In this document: positions 1 through 5,039 of the stretch, in pieces
Layout: the number at the start of each line of letters is the position of its first letter
How positions within the stretch are numbered: the first letter of the stretch is position 1
The notes under the pieces: model-generated
What the model was told of the DNA's origin: nothing
Database searches by the model: none
The model's input: the letters and a program-made list of their open reading frames with translations, nothing else
Position numbers and translations under genes: made by a program
Source of the DNA: Abditibacteriota bacterium
GTDB lineage: Bacteria > Armatimonadota > UBA5829
NCBI GenBank assembly: GCA_017959625.1
Contig: JAGDAG010000003.1
Span: forward strand, 1-5,039
Length of the DNA: 5,039 nucleotides
Reading direction: 5' to 3'

Positions 1-744
1 GGTGTGCCCCTTGTCCTCAACTATCAAAAGCCTGCTTTTTACGCCCGCTTCCGTGAGGGCTTTGTGATACTCCTCTCCCTGGCTGCTCATCACTATGACG
101 TCGCTGCCGCCGTACATATTCAGATGGGGCGGAGCGCCCCTGTGAACGAATTTCAGGGGGCTCATTTCCCAAGCCTGAAGGGTGTGATCCCCGGCCGGGT
201 CGGGTACCAGCAGCTCCATGCTTTTTATGAATTCTTTTTTGTAAGGCGAGCCCTCCACCCTTCGGGGGTCCGTGTAATACGTCATATTTGTGGGGCCCAC
301 GCAGTTGATCACTCCCCTCACCCCGGAGGAAACGCCGTTCCGGCCGCTCCCTTCAAACGTTCCCGGGGGCAGCACGCCGAGGAGGTTCGCCAGCATGCCC
401 CCGGCGCTGAAGCCGGCGGCCAGTATCCTGTCTGGGTCGATGCCGTACCGGCGGCAGTCTGCCCGTATATATCTTACGGCAGTTTTACAGTCTTCTATCT
501 GCGCCGGCCACCGCGCCTCGGGCGAAAGCCTGTAATCCACGTCGAACACCACAAAGCCCTGTTCGGCAAGGTAGGCGGAAAAAAATTCGTTGTCGTCGGC
601 GCTGCCTTCCATCCAGTAGCCGCTGTGCATGGAGACCATAGCCGGCATTTTTTCTCCTCTTTCCGACGGCTCGTAAACTATCAGGCGGAGCCGCCGGCCT
701 CCCGGGACAGCGATATATTCGTCGTGTTTATTTACTTTCATCAT
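1..744 (-). CDS. Alpha/beta hydrolase (esterase/lipase, BD-FAE/HSL-like), cytoplasmic paralogue, C-terminus cut by window edge
   Basis: This is the first 248 residues of an alpha/beta-hydrolase. It is clearly paralogous to the neighbour at 846-1736: both share the block ARWPAQIEDCKTAVR, the GIDP segment and HLNMYGG. Visible catalytic elements are an oxyanion-hole motif HSGYW (residues 40-44), the nucleophile elbow GFSAGG with Ser113, the probable acid Asp215 in GGSD, and the probable catalytic His247 just before the window ends. By comparison with the neighbour about 30 residues are missing. Unlike the neighbour it has no signal peptide, so it is probably cytoplasmic. The usual HGG oxyanion motif is HSG here. 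Two adjacent ATGs (744 and 741) could start it. GGAAG at 748-752 sits 3 nt before the first and 6 nt before the second, so 741 is equally possible. It would act on carboxylic esters such as acetylated or acylated sugars; the substrate is unknown. The family call is firm, the specificity is not. Confidence 0.88.
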   Translation of the reverse strand, partial: MMKVNKHDEYIAVPGGRRLRLIVYEPSERGEKMPAMVSMHSGYWMEGSADDNEFFSAYLAEQGFVVFDVDYRLSPEARWPAQIEDCKTAVRYIRADCRRYGIDPDRILAAGFSAGGMLANLLGVLPPGTFEGSGRNGVSSGVRGVINCVGPTNMTYYTDPRRVEGSPYKKEFIKSMELLVPDPAGDHTLQAWEMSPLKFVHRGAPPHLNMYGGSDVIVMSSQGEEYHKALTEAGVKSRLLIVEDKGHT

Positions 745-793
745 ATTCTTCCGGCAAAGCGGCGGATACCGGCAGGGCCGGCAGCGCTGTTTT

Positions 794-799
794 CCTCCT
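794..799 (-). promoter_or_regulatory. Strong Shine-Dalgarno site not matched to an obvious start
   Basis: AGGAGG followed by AAAACAG has the same GGAGGAAAACAG string as the functional-looking ribosome binding site of the first operon gene (4840-4851). Here no ATG, GTG or TTG follows at proper spacing. The nearest ATG of the downstream hydrolase is 49 nt away. A CTG at 782-784 lies 9 nt downstream and would open an 18-codon frame ending at 728, inside the hydrolase gene. It may be a relic of an older start or may serve a coupled leader peptide. Confidence 0.5.
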
Positions 800-845
800 A
801 TTATCCGAAAATCATGTTTTGTCCGGGCGTATGCCCATTGAGCCG

Positions 846-1736
846 TTATTTGCCGAGGGGGTCAAAAAAGCCTTTTTCCTCTATAAAGTCGCGGCAGAAC
901 TCCCTTGTCGCCTGCCGCATCTCTTCGGAAAATTCGTGCCATATGCCTTCGGCCACCAGAAGGGTGTTGGGGACTCCCGCCTTGTCCAGAAGCTTCGTAT
1001 AGTCCTCTCCCATCTGATACATCACTACGTTGTCGATGCCGCCGTACATATTGAGATGGGGGCACAGGCCGGGGCGCGCGTAACTGACGGGGCTCATATC
1101 CGCCAGCATCTCCCGGTAATCCCCTCTCGTATCGGGGACCAGGGCGTCGATCCAGTCTATAAAGGCCCGGCTGTTGACGTTGGTCGCCAGTATCTCCGGA
1201 TCTCTGTAATACCGCAGGTCTGCGGGGCCCACTATGTTCAGCACTGCCTGAACGGAAGAGGAAGCCCAGGTCCAGCCTCCGCCTTCGTATTTGCCTTCGG
1301 GCACCACGCCCAGCATACAGGCCAGGTGTCCGCCGGCGCTTATGCCACCCGCCATTATCCTGCCGGGGTCTATGCCGTATTCCCGATAGTTGGCCCTTAC
1401 GTGGCGGACGGCGGTCTTGCAGTCCTCTATCTGGGCCGGCCACCGGGCTTCCCGGGACAGGCGGTATTCCACGTCAAACACCTTGAAGCCCAGCTCCGCA
1501 ATAAAGACGGCAAACTCGGCGTTGCCTTCCAGGTCGCCCTCTATCCACGCGCCGCCGTGAACGGAAATAAAGGCGGGAGCGCAGCTTCCAAGCCCTTCGG
1601 GCTCGTAAATATACATCCGGAGGGGCCGTCCCTCCGTGGTTTTTCCGTATATCACGTCCTTAGTGACGGATATACCCCTCGCCGCCAGGGCTGCCCCCGC
1701 GGAAAGCAAAAGCAATATTAACGCAACAAAAATCAT
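846..1736 (-). CDS. Secreted alpha/beta hydrolase (esterase/lipase, BD-FAE/HSL-like)
   Basis: This 296-residue protein is a complete alpha/beta-hydrolase of the esterase/lipase type, related to the BD-FAE (feruloyl/acetyl-xylan esterase-like) and hormone-sensitive-lipase groups. Residues 1-19 form a short signal peptide: a hydrophobic stretch of Ile, Leu and Val ending in AALAA, with no positive charge before it. Export to the periplasm or outside is therefore likely, though a membrane anchor is possible. The oxyanion motif is HGGAW (60-64). The nucleophile is Ser133 in GISAGG, the probable acid is Asp235 in GGID, and the probable catalytic base is His267 in IWHEF. The predicted reaction is hydrolysis of a carboxylic ester; the substrate is unknown. 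Its ATG overlaps the TGA of the oxidoreductase upstream (ATGA), implying translational coupling. The next gene downstream is a paralogue without a signal peptide. The start is fixed by this overlap and by the signal peptide. Confidence 0.93.
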   Translation of the reverse strand: MIFVALILLLLSAGAALAARGISVTKDVIYGKTTEGRPLRMYIYEPEGLGSCAPAFISVHGGAWIEGDLEGNAEFAVFIAELGFKVFDVEYRLSREARWPAQIEDCKTAVRHVRANYREYGIDPGRIMAGGISAGGHLACMLGVVPEGKYEGGGWTWASSSVQAVLNIVGPADLRYYRDPEILATNVNSRAFIDWIDALVPDTRGDYREMLADMSPVSYARPGLCPHLNMYGGIDNVVMYQMGEDYTKLLDKAGVPNTLLVAEGIWHEFSEEMRQATREFCRDFIEEKGFFDPLGK

Positions 1737-2821
1737 ATCTGTTTTCCGTTTTTATCAAAAAACCCCTCAAAATCAAGAGTGGAACAGTCCCGGAGAGGCA
1801 GGGCGACGGGCCTTTTCTCCTTTGCGGAGAGATAAACCGCCAGCACCAGCTCGAGGGCGTCCCGCCCCGCCTTCAGATCTATATACGGGGCCCTGTTTTC
1901 CTTTATTGCCTCCGCCATATCCGCAAACACGCTTTTATGGCCGTTTCCGTATATGTTTTTGGCTTTTTCTTCAAAAGCCTGATAGTCCTCATCCTCTTCC
2001 ATGCCCTCATACTGCAGCCGCTCCAGCCTGTTGGCGCAGAGACCGGATATCTTGGCGTAGCCTTTTTCGCCGAAAACGCACAGCACCTCTTCCAGATCGG
2101 TGTTATACACGTTCACCGAGCCTTCTATGGTGGCGGAGGCGCCGTTTTTGAAGCGCACCAGAGCCATTCCCGCATCTTCGGCTTCTATATAGGGGTGCTG
2201 GTTTTGCCGTATGACGCCGTAAACCGAGTCTATCTCACCCCCCATGCACCAGCGCAGCAGATCGATGCCGTGGATACACTGGTTCATAAGGCAGCCCCCG
2301 TCGTCCTTCCAGGTACCCCTCCAGGAAGCCTGGGAATAATAGTCTCTGTCTCTGAACCACCTCACGCACACCGAACCGTGGGAAAGGCGGCCCAGCCTGC
2401 CCTTCTCAAGGGCCTTCCGCAGCCTTTGCACGGGGATATTGAACCTGTTCTGATGGCAGGCGCAGGCCTTGACGCCGCGTTTGTCCGCAGCCGCTATAAG
2501 GGCGTCCGCTTCGGCAAGAGACATGGCAACGGGCTTTTCTATGATCACGTTCATGCCCTTTTCTATGCAGAACAGCCCGATCTCCCCGTGGGAGCCGCTG
2601 GGGGTAGCGACGCTCACAAGGTCAAGCCCGGGGTTTTCGCAAAGCATTTTTCTGAAGTCGGCGTATCTTTTTGCTCCCGCGCAGGCGGGAAAGGCCGCCG
2701 CCAGCGCCTCCATGGCCTTCGGATCGGTGTCGCAGATACACGTTATCTCCATACCGCCTGCTTCGGCGGCGCCGATATGGAAAGGTGCGATGCGCCCGCA
2801 GCCTATTATCCCGTATCTCAT
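1733..2821 (-). CDS. Gfo/Idh/MocA-family NAD(P)-dependent oxidoreductase, WlbA/WbpB-like
   Basis: A 362-residue dehydrogenase of normal family length. The N-terminal Rossmann fold carries the dinucleotide-binding motif GIIGCGRIA (4-12). The catalytic-lysine motif EKP is at 95-97. The C-terminal substrate domain shows CHQNRF (122-127), then WRGTW (167-171) and GG...NQCIHGIDL, with the conserved His184 and Asp187. The CHQNRF to IHxIDLL stretch most resembles WlbA/WbpB enzymes, which oxidise UDP-N-acetylglucosaminuronate at C3. No nucleotide-sugar partner gene is visible, so the substrate is best left as a sugar, cyclitol or sugar derivative. It is cytoplasmic and contains 15 cysteines, which is high for such an enzyme. 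Start choice: ATG at 2821 gives the family-typical MRYGIIGCG beginning. An in-frame TTG at 2833 lies 5 nt after AGGGG and would add four residues. The gene follows the PPC gene by 20 nt and overlaps the esterase by 4 nt. Confidence 0.95.
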   Translation of the reverse strand: MRYGIIGCGRIAPFHIGAAEAGGMEITCICDTDPKAMEALAAAFPACAGAKRYADFRKMLCENPGLDLVSVATPSGSHGEIGLFCIEKGMNVIIEKPVAMSLAEADALIAAADKRGVKACACHQNRFNIPVQRLRKALEKGRLGRLSHGSVCVRWFRDRDYYSQASWRGTWKDDGGCLMNQCIHGIDLLRWCMGGEIDSVYGVIRQNQHPYIEAEDAGMALVRFKNGASATIEGSVNVYNTDLEEVLCVFGEKGYAKISGLCANRLERLQYEGMEEDEDYQAFEEKAKNIYGNGHKSVFADMAEAIKENRAPYIDLKAGRDALELVLAVYLSAKEKRPVALPLRDCSTLDFEGFFDKNGKQI

Positions 2822-2841
2822 ATTATCCGGCAAAGTCTCCC

Positions 2842-3291
2842 CTATTTATAGCTTTTGGAAAAAGACCCCTTCATCTCGTTGGAGCGTTCGGAATAATCGG
2901 TGCCCTTGCCCAGTATGGTGAGGGTCTTGCTGCCTACCTCGGGCTCGTACACTCTGGCCATATCCATGCCCACCAGCTCGGTGAGTAAGACCTCCATATT
3001 GAGATGCACCTTGATGTTGGGGTTGGGGTGCCCCACGTAGGAATCCACGTCGCTGCCTATGCCCGCATGGAAATGCAGCACCGGCTTGTTGGCGTCGGGG
3101 ACCACAGTCCCCAGACCTACCAGCTCGTGCTTGTCGGAGCCGTCTGCATTTTTGATGGCTCCCATGGCCTGCACGTAGGCGTAGCGGATGGCTTCCCGCA
3201 CGCAGATCTTGTTGACCTCTTCGTAAATGTTTTCGTCTTCGTGAAGTCTGGCCACAAAAACGCGGCCCGTTTTTCCCTGGGTGTATTCCAT
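2842..3291 (-). CDS. PPC domain (DUF296) protein
   Basis: A 149-residue single-domain protein matching the PPC (plants and prokaryotes conserved, DUF296) fold. The core is KPVLHFHAGIG (69-79), then VGH (86-88) and NMEVLLTEL (98-106), followed by RVYEPEVGSKTL, which mirrors the family's R..D..G...L ending. His73, His75 and His88 correspond to the histidines that bind a metal in prokaryotic members. These proteins form trimers, and their biochemical role in bacteria is not established. In plants the domain occurs in AT-hook DNA-binding proteins, but no AT-hook is visible here. It has no signal peptide, so it is cytoplasmic. The start is ATG at 3291, with GGAG at 3301-3304 and 9 nt spacing, overlapping the TAA of the upstream gene (TAATG). 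An in-frame GTG at 3306 would include the Shine-Dalgarno site itself and is rejected. The C-terminal tail from about 130 on is polar and probably flexible. Confidence 0.87.
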   Translation of the reverse strand: MEYTQGKTGRVFVARLHEDENIYEEVNKICVREAIRYAYVQAMGAIKNADGSDKHELVGLGTVVPDANKPVLHFHAGIGSDVDSYVGHPNPNIKVHLNMEVLLTELVGMDMARVYEPEVGSKTLTILGKGTDYSERSNEMKGSFSKSYK

Positions 3292-4058
3292 TATTGTGTT
3301 CTCCACATTTTATAATCTTCGGTTTCGTCGTTTTCCTTATGCTGGCCCGCTCCGGAAAGCTCGTTGTGCGTCTCAAGAGTGTATTCCAGCATTATCACCT
3401 TGCCCAGCGCGGTGCTGAAATATATATTTCCTTTGCCCTTTATGCTTTTAGAGCCGGAAAGGCCTATGCTCTCGGCAGCCTTCAGGTCCTCGGCGCTCAG
3501 CATGTCCGCAAGCCCTGCCGTGTGTTCGGCGGTAAAGGAGATGCGGGCAAGCTCTACCCCGTTTTTTTTGTAAACCTCTTCCAGGCGGCACTCTATGGGC
3601 GAGTTGAGGGTGTCCATTATCAGTTTTCCCGTCCAGGTGTCCCCCTTGTTCACCGGCTTGTCCGGCAGCAGGGCCGTTTCCCGGGAGGCGTCGAAGCCGG
3701 GAGTGGGGTTTCCGTCTTTGTCGAAGGAGGCGGTCACCTTTCCCTGCTTATCCAAAGAATAGCTGAACCGCGACGGGGGGATCTGCGAAACGTCCTGATC
3801 CTCGCCGTTGACCTTCAGGCTCACGGTCTTCACCTCGGCGGCAAGAGTGAGGCCGGGAGAAGGCGATTTCACCGTTTCGGTTATCTCTGTGACGGTCTCC
3901 ACCTCCACGGTCTGCCCGTCTTCCTTCTGAACTATTTTGTTGGATTCTCTGTAAACGTTCACCTCATTGCCGTCATGCCTGTATTCCAGGGTCACCGGAG
4001 CGGCAAAGGCAGCGGAGACGAGCAAAAGCAGCCACAGGACAAAAAACGTTTTTTTCAT
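3291..4058 (-). CDS. Secreted protein of unknown function, second of a tandem paralogous pair
   Basis: A 255-residue exported protein. Residues 1-20 are a classical Sec signal peptide: KK, then a hydrophobic core, then SAAFA-A. No lipobox cysteine follows, so it is not a lipoprotein. The mature part aligns along its length with the preceding gene's product. Shared features are an opening LEYR segment, F.YSL...G (98-106), FDA..E..LLP (122-132), V..GD.W.G (136-144), KNGVELA.I (165-173) and KGKG.IYF....G (207-219). The alternation of short polar and hydrophobic stretches suggests a mostly beta-strand fold. It resembles uncharacterised secreted families of the DUF6263 kind, but I could not verify that assignment. 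No catalytic motif is apparent. The start is ATG at 4058, with GGAAGGTGG at 4063-4071 just upstream. The ATG overlaps the previous gene's TGA (ATGA). The frame stays open further upstream but that extension lies inside the neighbour and lacks a signal peptide. Confidence 0.85.
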   Translation of the reverse strand: MKKTFFVLWLLLLVSAAFAAPVTLEYRHDGNEVNVYRESNKIVQKEDGQTVEVETVTEITETVKSPSPGLTLAAEVKTVSLKVNGEDQDVSQIPPSRFSYSLDKQGKVTASFDKDGNPTPGFDASRETALLPDKPVNKGDTWTGKLIMDTLNSPIECRLEEVYKKNGVELARISFTAEHTAGLADMLSAEDLKAAESIGLSGSKSIKGKGNIYFSTALGKVIMLEYTLETHNELSGAGQHKENDETEDYKMWRTQ

Positions 4059-4837
4059 TTTTCCACCTTCCGGTTTTTGATCTTCACAGTGTTTTTGGCA
4101 AAGGGTTCTCCGTCCACCAGCAGGTCGCACACTATCACGGTGTCGGTGAGGATATCCTCGCCGGCGTCGATGGCAAAATACATGGTGCCGCCGCCCTTCA
4201 CCTTTGCCCTGGCCTTGATATCGCCCTCTTCCATATCCAGTTCGTCTTCCACGGCGATCTTTATGACCGCCAGCTTTACGCCCTTTTCGGTGATTATTTT
4301 TTCAAGAGTGTACTCCGCCTTGCACAGCTCTCCCTGAAAGGACCAGAGGCCCTGCCATTTTGCGCCGGGGGCAACGTCTCCCGCCGGGAGCAGGTCTTTT
4401 TCTTTTTTGGCGTCAAAATATTTTTCGGGCTTTTTATCGCCGTCCAGCACCGCAAGGGTCCTGCCCCTGGGCGAAAGGGAATAATAAAAGGTTTCGTCGG
4501 GAGTCTCGCTTTTGGGCACGGCTTCGCCGTTTTCGGTCATTTTTATATAAGAGGTCTGCATTTTGACAAAAGCGTTCCCCTCTTCGATCTTTTCCGTGGT
4601 CTCCGTTATGGCGAGCTCCTCTTCGGTGACGGCCTTCTGGTCGGCCCCCAGAAACGCAAATTCGTATTCAAGGATGCGGGTCTCTCTGAATTTTTCCACG
4701 TTGCCCTTTTTGAATTTGTATTTCAGCTCTGCGGCGTCCGCGCCGCTTTGCAGCAGAAAAGGCAACAGGGCCAAAACCGCAAAAAGCAGCGCCGCGCGCC
4801 TTGCGGAAAAAGACGCAAAAACGGATTTTGCAGGCAT
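4055..4837 (-). CDS. Secreted protein of unknown function, first gene of the operon and first of a tandem paralogous pair
   Basis: A 260-residue exported protein. The N-terminus has basic residues (Lys4, Arg13, Arg14), a hydrophobic core from about 15 to 29, and a probable signal peptidase I site near SGADAAE (31-37). The mature part begins ELKYKFKKGN and continues F.YSL...GR (117-126), FDA..E..LLP (141-151), V.PG.KW.G (155-163), EKGVKLAVI (184-192) and VKGGGTMYFAID.G (213-226). These match the downstream paralogue in order and spacing. It is probably beta-rich and soluble, periplasmic or extracellular, with no recognisable catalytic residues. Similarity to DUF6263-type secreted proteins is suspected, not shown. 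The start is ATG at 4837, with GGGAGG at 4846-4851 and 8 nt spacing. The frame remains open up to 4993, but that part would cross the promoter and the terminator and hide the signal peptide. The stop codon overlaps the next ATG. Confidence 0.86.
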   Translation of the reverse strand: MPAKSVFASFSARRAALLFAVLALLPFLLQSGADAAELKYKFKKGNVEKFRETRILEYEFAFLGADQKAVTEEELAITETTEKIEEGNAFVKMQTSYIKMTENGEAVPKSETPDETFYYSLSPRGRTLAVLDGDKKPEKYFDAKKEKDLLPAGDVAPGAKWQGLWSFQGELCKAEYTLEKIITEKGVKLAVIKIAVEDELDMEEGDIKARAKVKGGGTMYFAIDAGEDILTDTVIVCDLLVDGEPFAKNTVKIKNRKVEK

Positions 4838-4845
4838 TCTGTTTT

Positions 4846-4851
4846 CCTCCC
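4846..4851 (-). promoter_or_regulatory. Shine-Dalgarno site of the first operon gene
   Basis: GGGAGG lies 8 nt before the ATG at 4837 and fixes that start rather than any of the longer in-frame options. Its first three bases (4849-4851) are also the end of the inverted repeat arm at 4849-4857, so anything that binds or folds that arm would compete with ribosome loading. Confidence 0.85.
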
Positions 4852-4888
4852 GTAAGTTTTTTGTTTTCTTTGTTATAGCACTTACGGG
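4849..4888. repeat. Perfect 9-bp inverted repeat flanking the -10 box (candidate operator or RNA hairpin)
   Basis: Plus-strand arms are CCCGTAAGT at 4849-4857 and ACTTACGGG at 4880-4888, exact reverse complements separated by 22 bases. Arm centres are 31 bp apart, about three helical turns, so both half-sites would face the same side of the DNA. The -10 box (4872-4877) lies between them, one arm lies in the -10/-35 spacer, and the other overlaps the Shine-Dalgarno site. A transcript starting from this promoter would lack the upstream arm, which favours a DNA operator. A read-through transcript from upstream could fold a 9-bp stem hiding part of the ribosome binding site. Confidence 0.6.
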
Positions 4889-4900
4889 GCTGTTTGTCCA
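4872..4900 (-). promoter_or_regulatory. Sigma70-type promoter of the operon
   Basis: Read on the minus strand, TGGACA (4895-4900) matches the -35 consensus at five of six positions and TATAAC (4872-4877) matches the -10 at five of six, with an optimal 17-nt spacer. Just upstream are A and T tracts (T6 and A6 around CCC on the plus strand, 4903-4917) in the place where an UP element would be. Transcription would start near 4864-4866, leaving a leader of about 28 nt before the ATG at 4837. It lies just after a leftward terminator, so it looks like a dedicated promoter for the unit. Confidence 0.78.
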
Positions 4901-4932
4901 ACAAAAAACCCTTTTTTCCGGCTCCGGAAGGC

Positions 4933-4963
4933 AAAAACGGCCCGGCGAGTGGCAATCGCCGGG
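4933..4963 (-). terminator. Intrinsic terminator for leftward transcription from an upstream gene
   Basis: On the minus strand a perfect 8-bp stem (CCCGGCGA with TCGCCGGG, 4941-4948 and 4956-4963) closes a 7-nt loop. It is followed by CCG and a run of five T (4933-4937). The T run is shorter than ideal, and three bases separate it from the stem. No T run follows the stem on the plus strand, so it is one-directional. It would end a transcript entering from the right and insulate the promoter at 4872-4900. Confidence 0.65.
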
Positions 4964-5015
4964 GGCGCCGCGCGCCTTGCCCCACGGCGTCATCTCGGCG
5001 GAAAATGTATACCGA

Positions 5016-5035
5016 TGAAACGCGAATGCGTTTCA
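5016..5035. repeat. Perfect 8-bp inverted repeat at the window edge
   Basis: TGAAACGC (5016-5023) and GCGTTTCA (5028-5035) are exact reverse complements around a 4-base centre. It could be an operator for a dimeric regulator or a small RNA hairpin. No T run follows on either strand within view, so it is not a complete terminator. The bases between it and the terminator at 4933-4963 show no supportable gene. Confidence 0.45.
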
Positions 5036-5039
5036 GGCA

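Noticed and set aside
802..826. Possible internal promoter (GATAAT with a CGGACA upstream) before the last hydrolase.
   Set aside because: The spacing is only 14 nt and the -35 match is poor.
826..838. Small hairpin GGGC-ATAC-GCCC just after the esterase stop, with an 8-codon ATG frame overlapping it.
   Set aside because: Only four base pairs and no T run, so not a terminator; the short frame has no ribosome site.
4..1721. Long plus-strand open frames antisense to both hydrolase genes (4-1002 and 819-1721).
   Set aside because: They mirror the codon pattern of the minus-strand genes, their products match no family I recognise, and the opposite strand carries clear catalytic motifs.
1937..2851. 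Long plus-strand open frame opposite the oxidoreductase.
   Set aside because: A shadow of a gene with unmistakable Gfo/Idh motifs; no ribosome site or domain supports it.
3292..3306. GTG start at 3306 for the PPC gene.
   Set aside because: The GTG is part of the GTGGAG ribosome site that serves the ATG at 3291.
3294..4337. 347-codon plus-strand open frame opposite the secreted pair.
   Set aside because: It spans the junction of two minus-strand genes that have signal peptides and good ribosome sites; its product is low in recognisable features.
4838..4993. N-terminal extension of the first operon gene up to 4993.
   Set aside because: It would run through the terminator and promoter and bury the signal peptide; the ATG at 4837 has an ideal Shine-Dalgarno site.
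5005..5039. Start of a plus-strand gene at the ATGs at 5005 or 5015.
   Set aside because: No Shine-Dalgarno site precedes them, the second lies in the palindrome, and too few codons are visible.

Overview
All supportable genes lie on the minus strand and read right to left, apparently as one transcription unit. It starts from a strong sigma70-type promoter at 4872-4900 and runs off the left edge of the window. In transcription order the genes are: two tandem, paralogous secreted proteins of unknown function (4055-4837 and 3291-4058); a small PPC/DUF296-domain protein (2842-3291); a Gfo/Idh/MocA-family NAD(P)-dependent oxidoreductase (1733-2821); an exported alpha/beta-hydrolase esterase (846-1736); and a second, paralogous hydrolase without a signal peptide, cut by the window edge (1-744). 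Junctions are tight: ATGA overlaps at 4055-4058 and 1733-1736, a TAATG overlap at 3291, about 20 nt before the oxidoreductase, and one looser 101-nt gap before the last gene.

The right-hand 200 bases (4838-5039) are non-coding and full of signals. They hold a perfect 20-nt hairpin-type palindrome at the edge, an intrinsic terminator oriented leftward that would stop transcription arriving from an upstream gene, A/T tracts, the promoter, and a perfect 9-bp inverted repeat that straddles the -10 box and reaches into the Shine-Dalgarno sequence of the first gene.

The layout is unusual because one tandem duplicate pair opens the operon and another closes it, with the PPC protein and the oxidoreductase between them. 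Three products have Sec signal peptides, so the unit spans two compartments. A cautious reading is that exported and cytoplasmic esterases plus a sugar-type dehydrogenase process an ester-decorated carbohydrate or glycoside. The substrate cannot be read from the sequence, and the roles of the secreted pair and the PPC protein are unknown.

The organism cannot be named. The DNA is moderately GC-rich, with good Shine-Dalgarno sites and frequent ATA, AGG and GGG codons. Such a gene mix is familiar from polysaccharide-degrading environmental or gut lineages such as PVC-group or Armatimonadota-like bacteria; this is inference only. I see no mobile element, CRISPR array, tRNA or rRNA.
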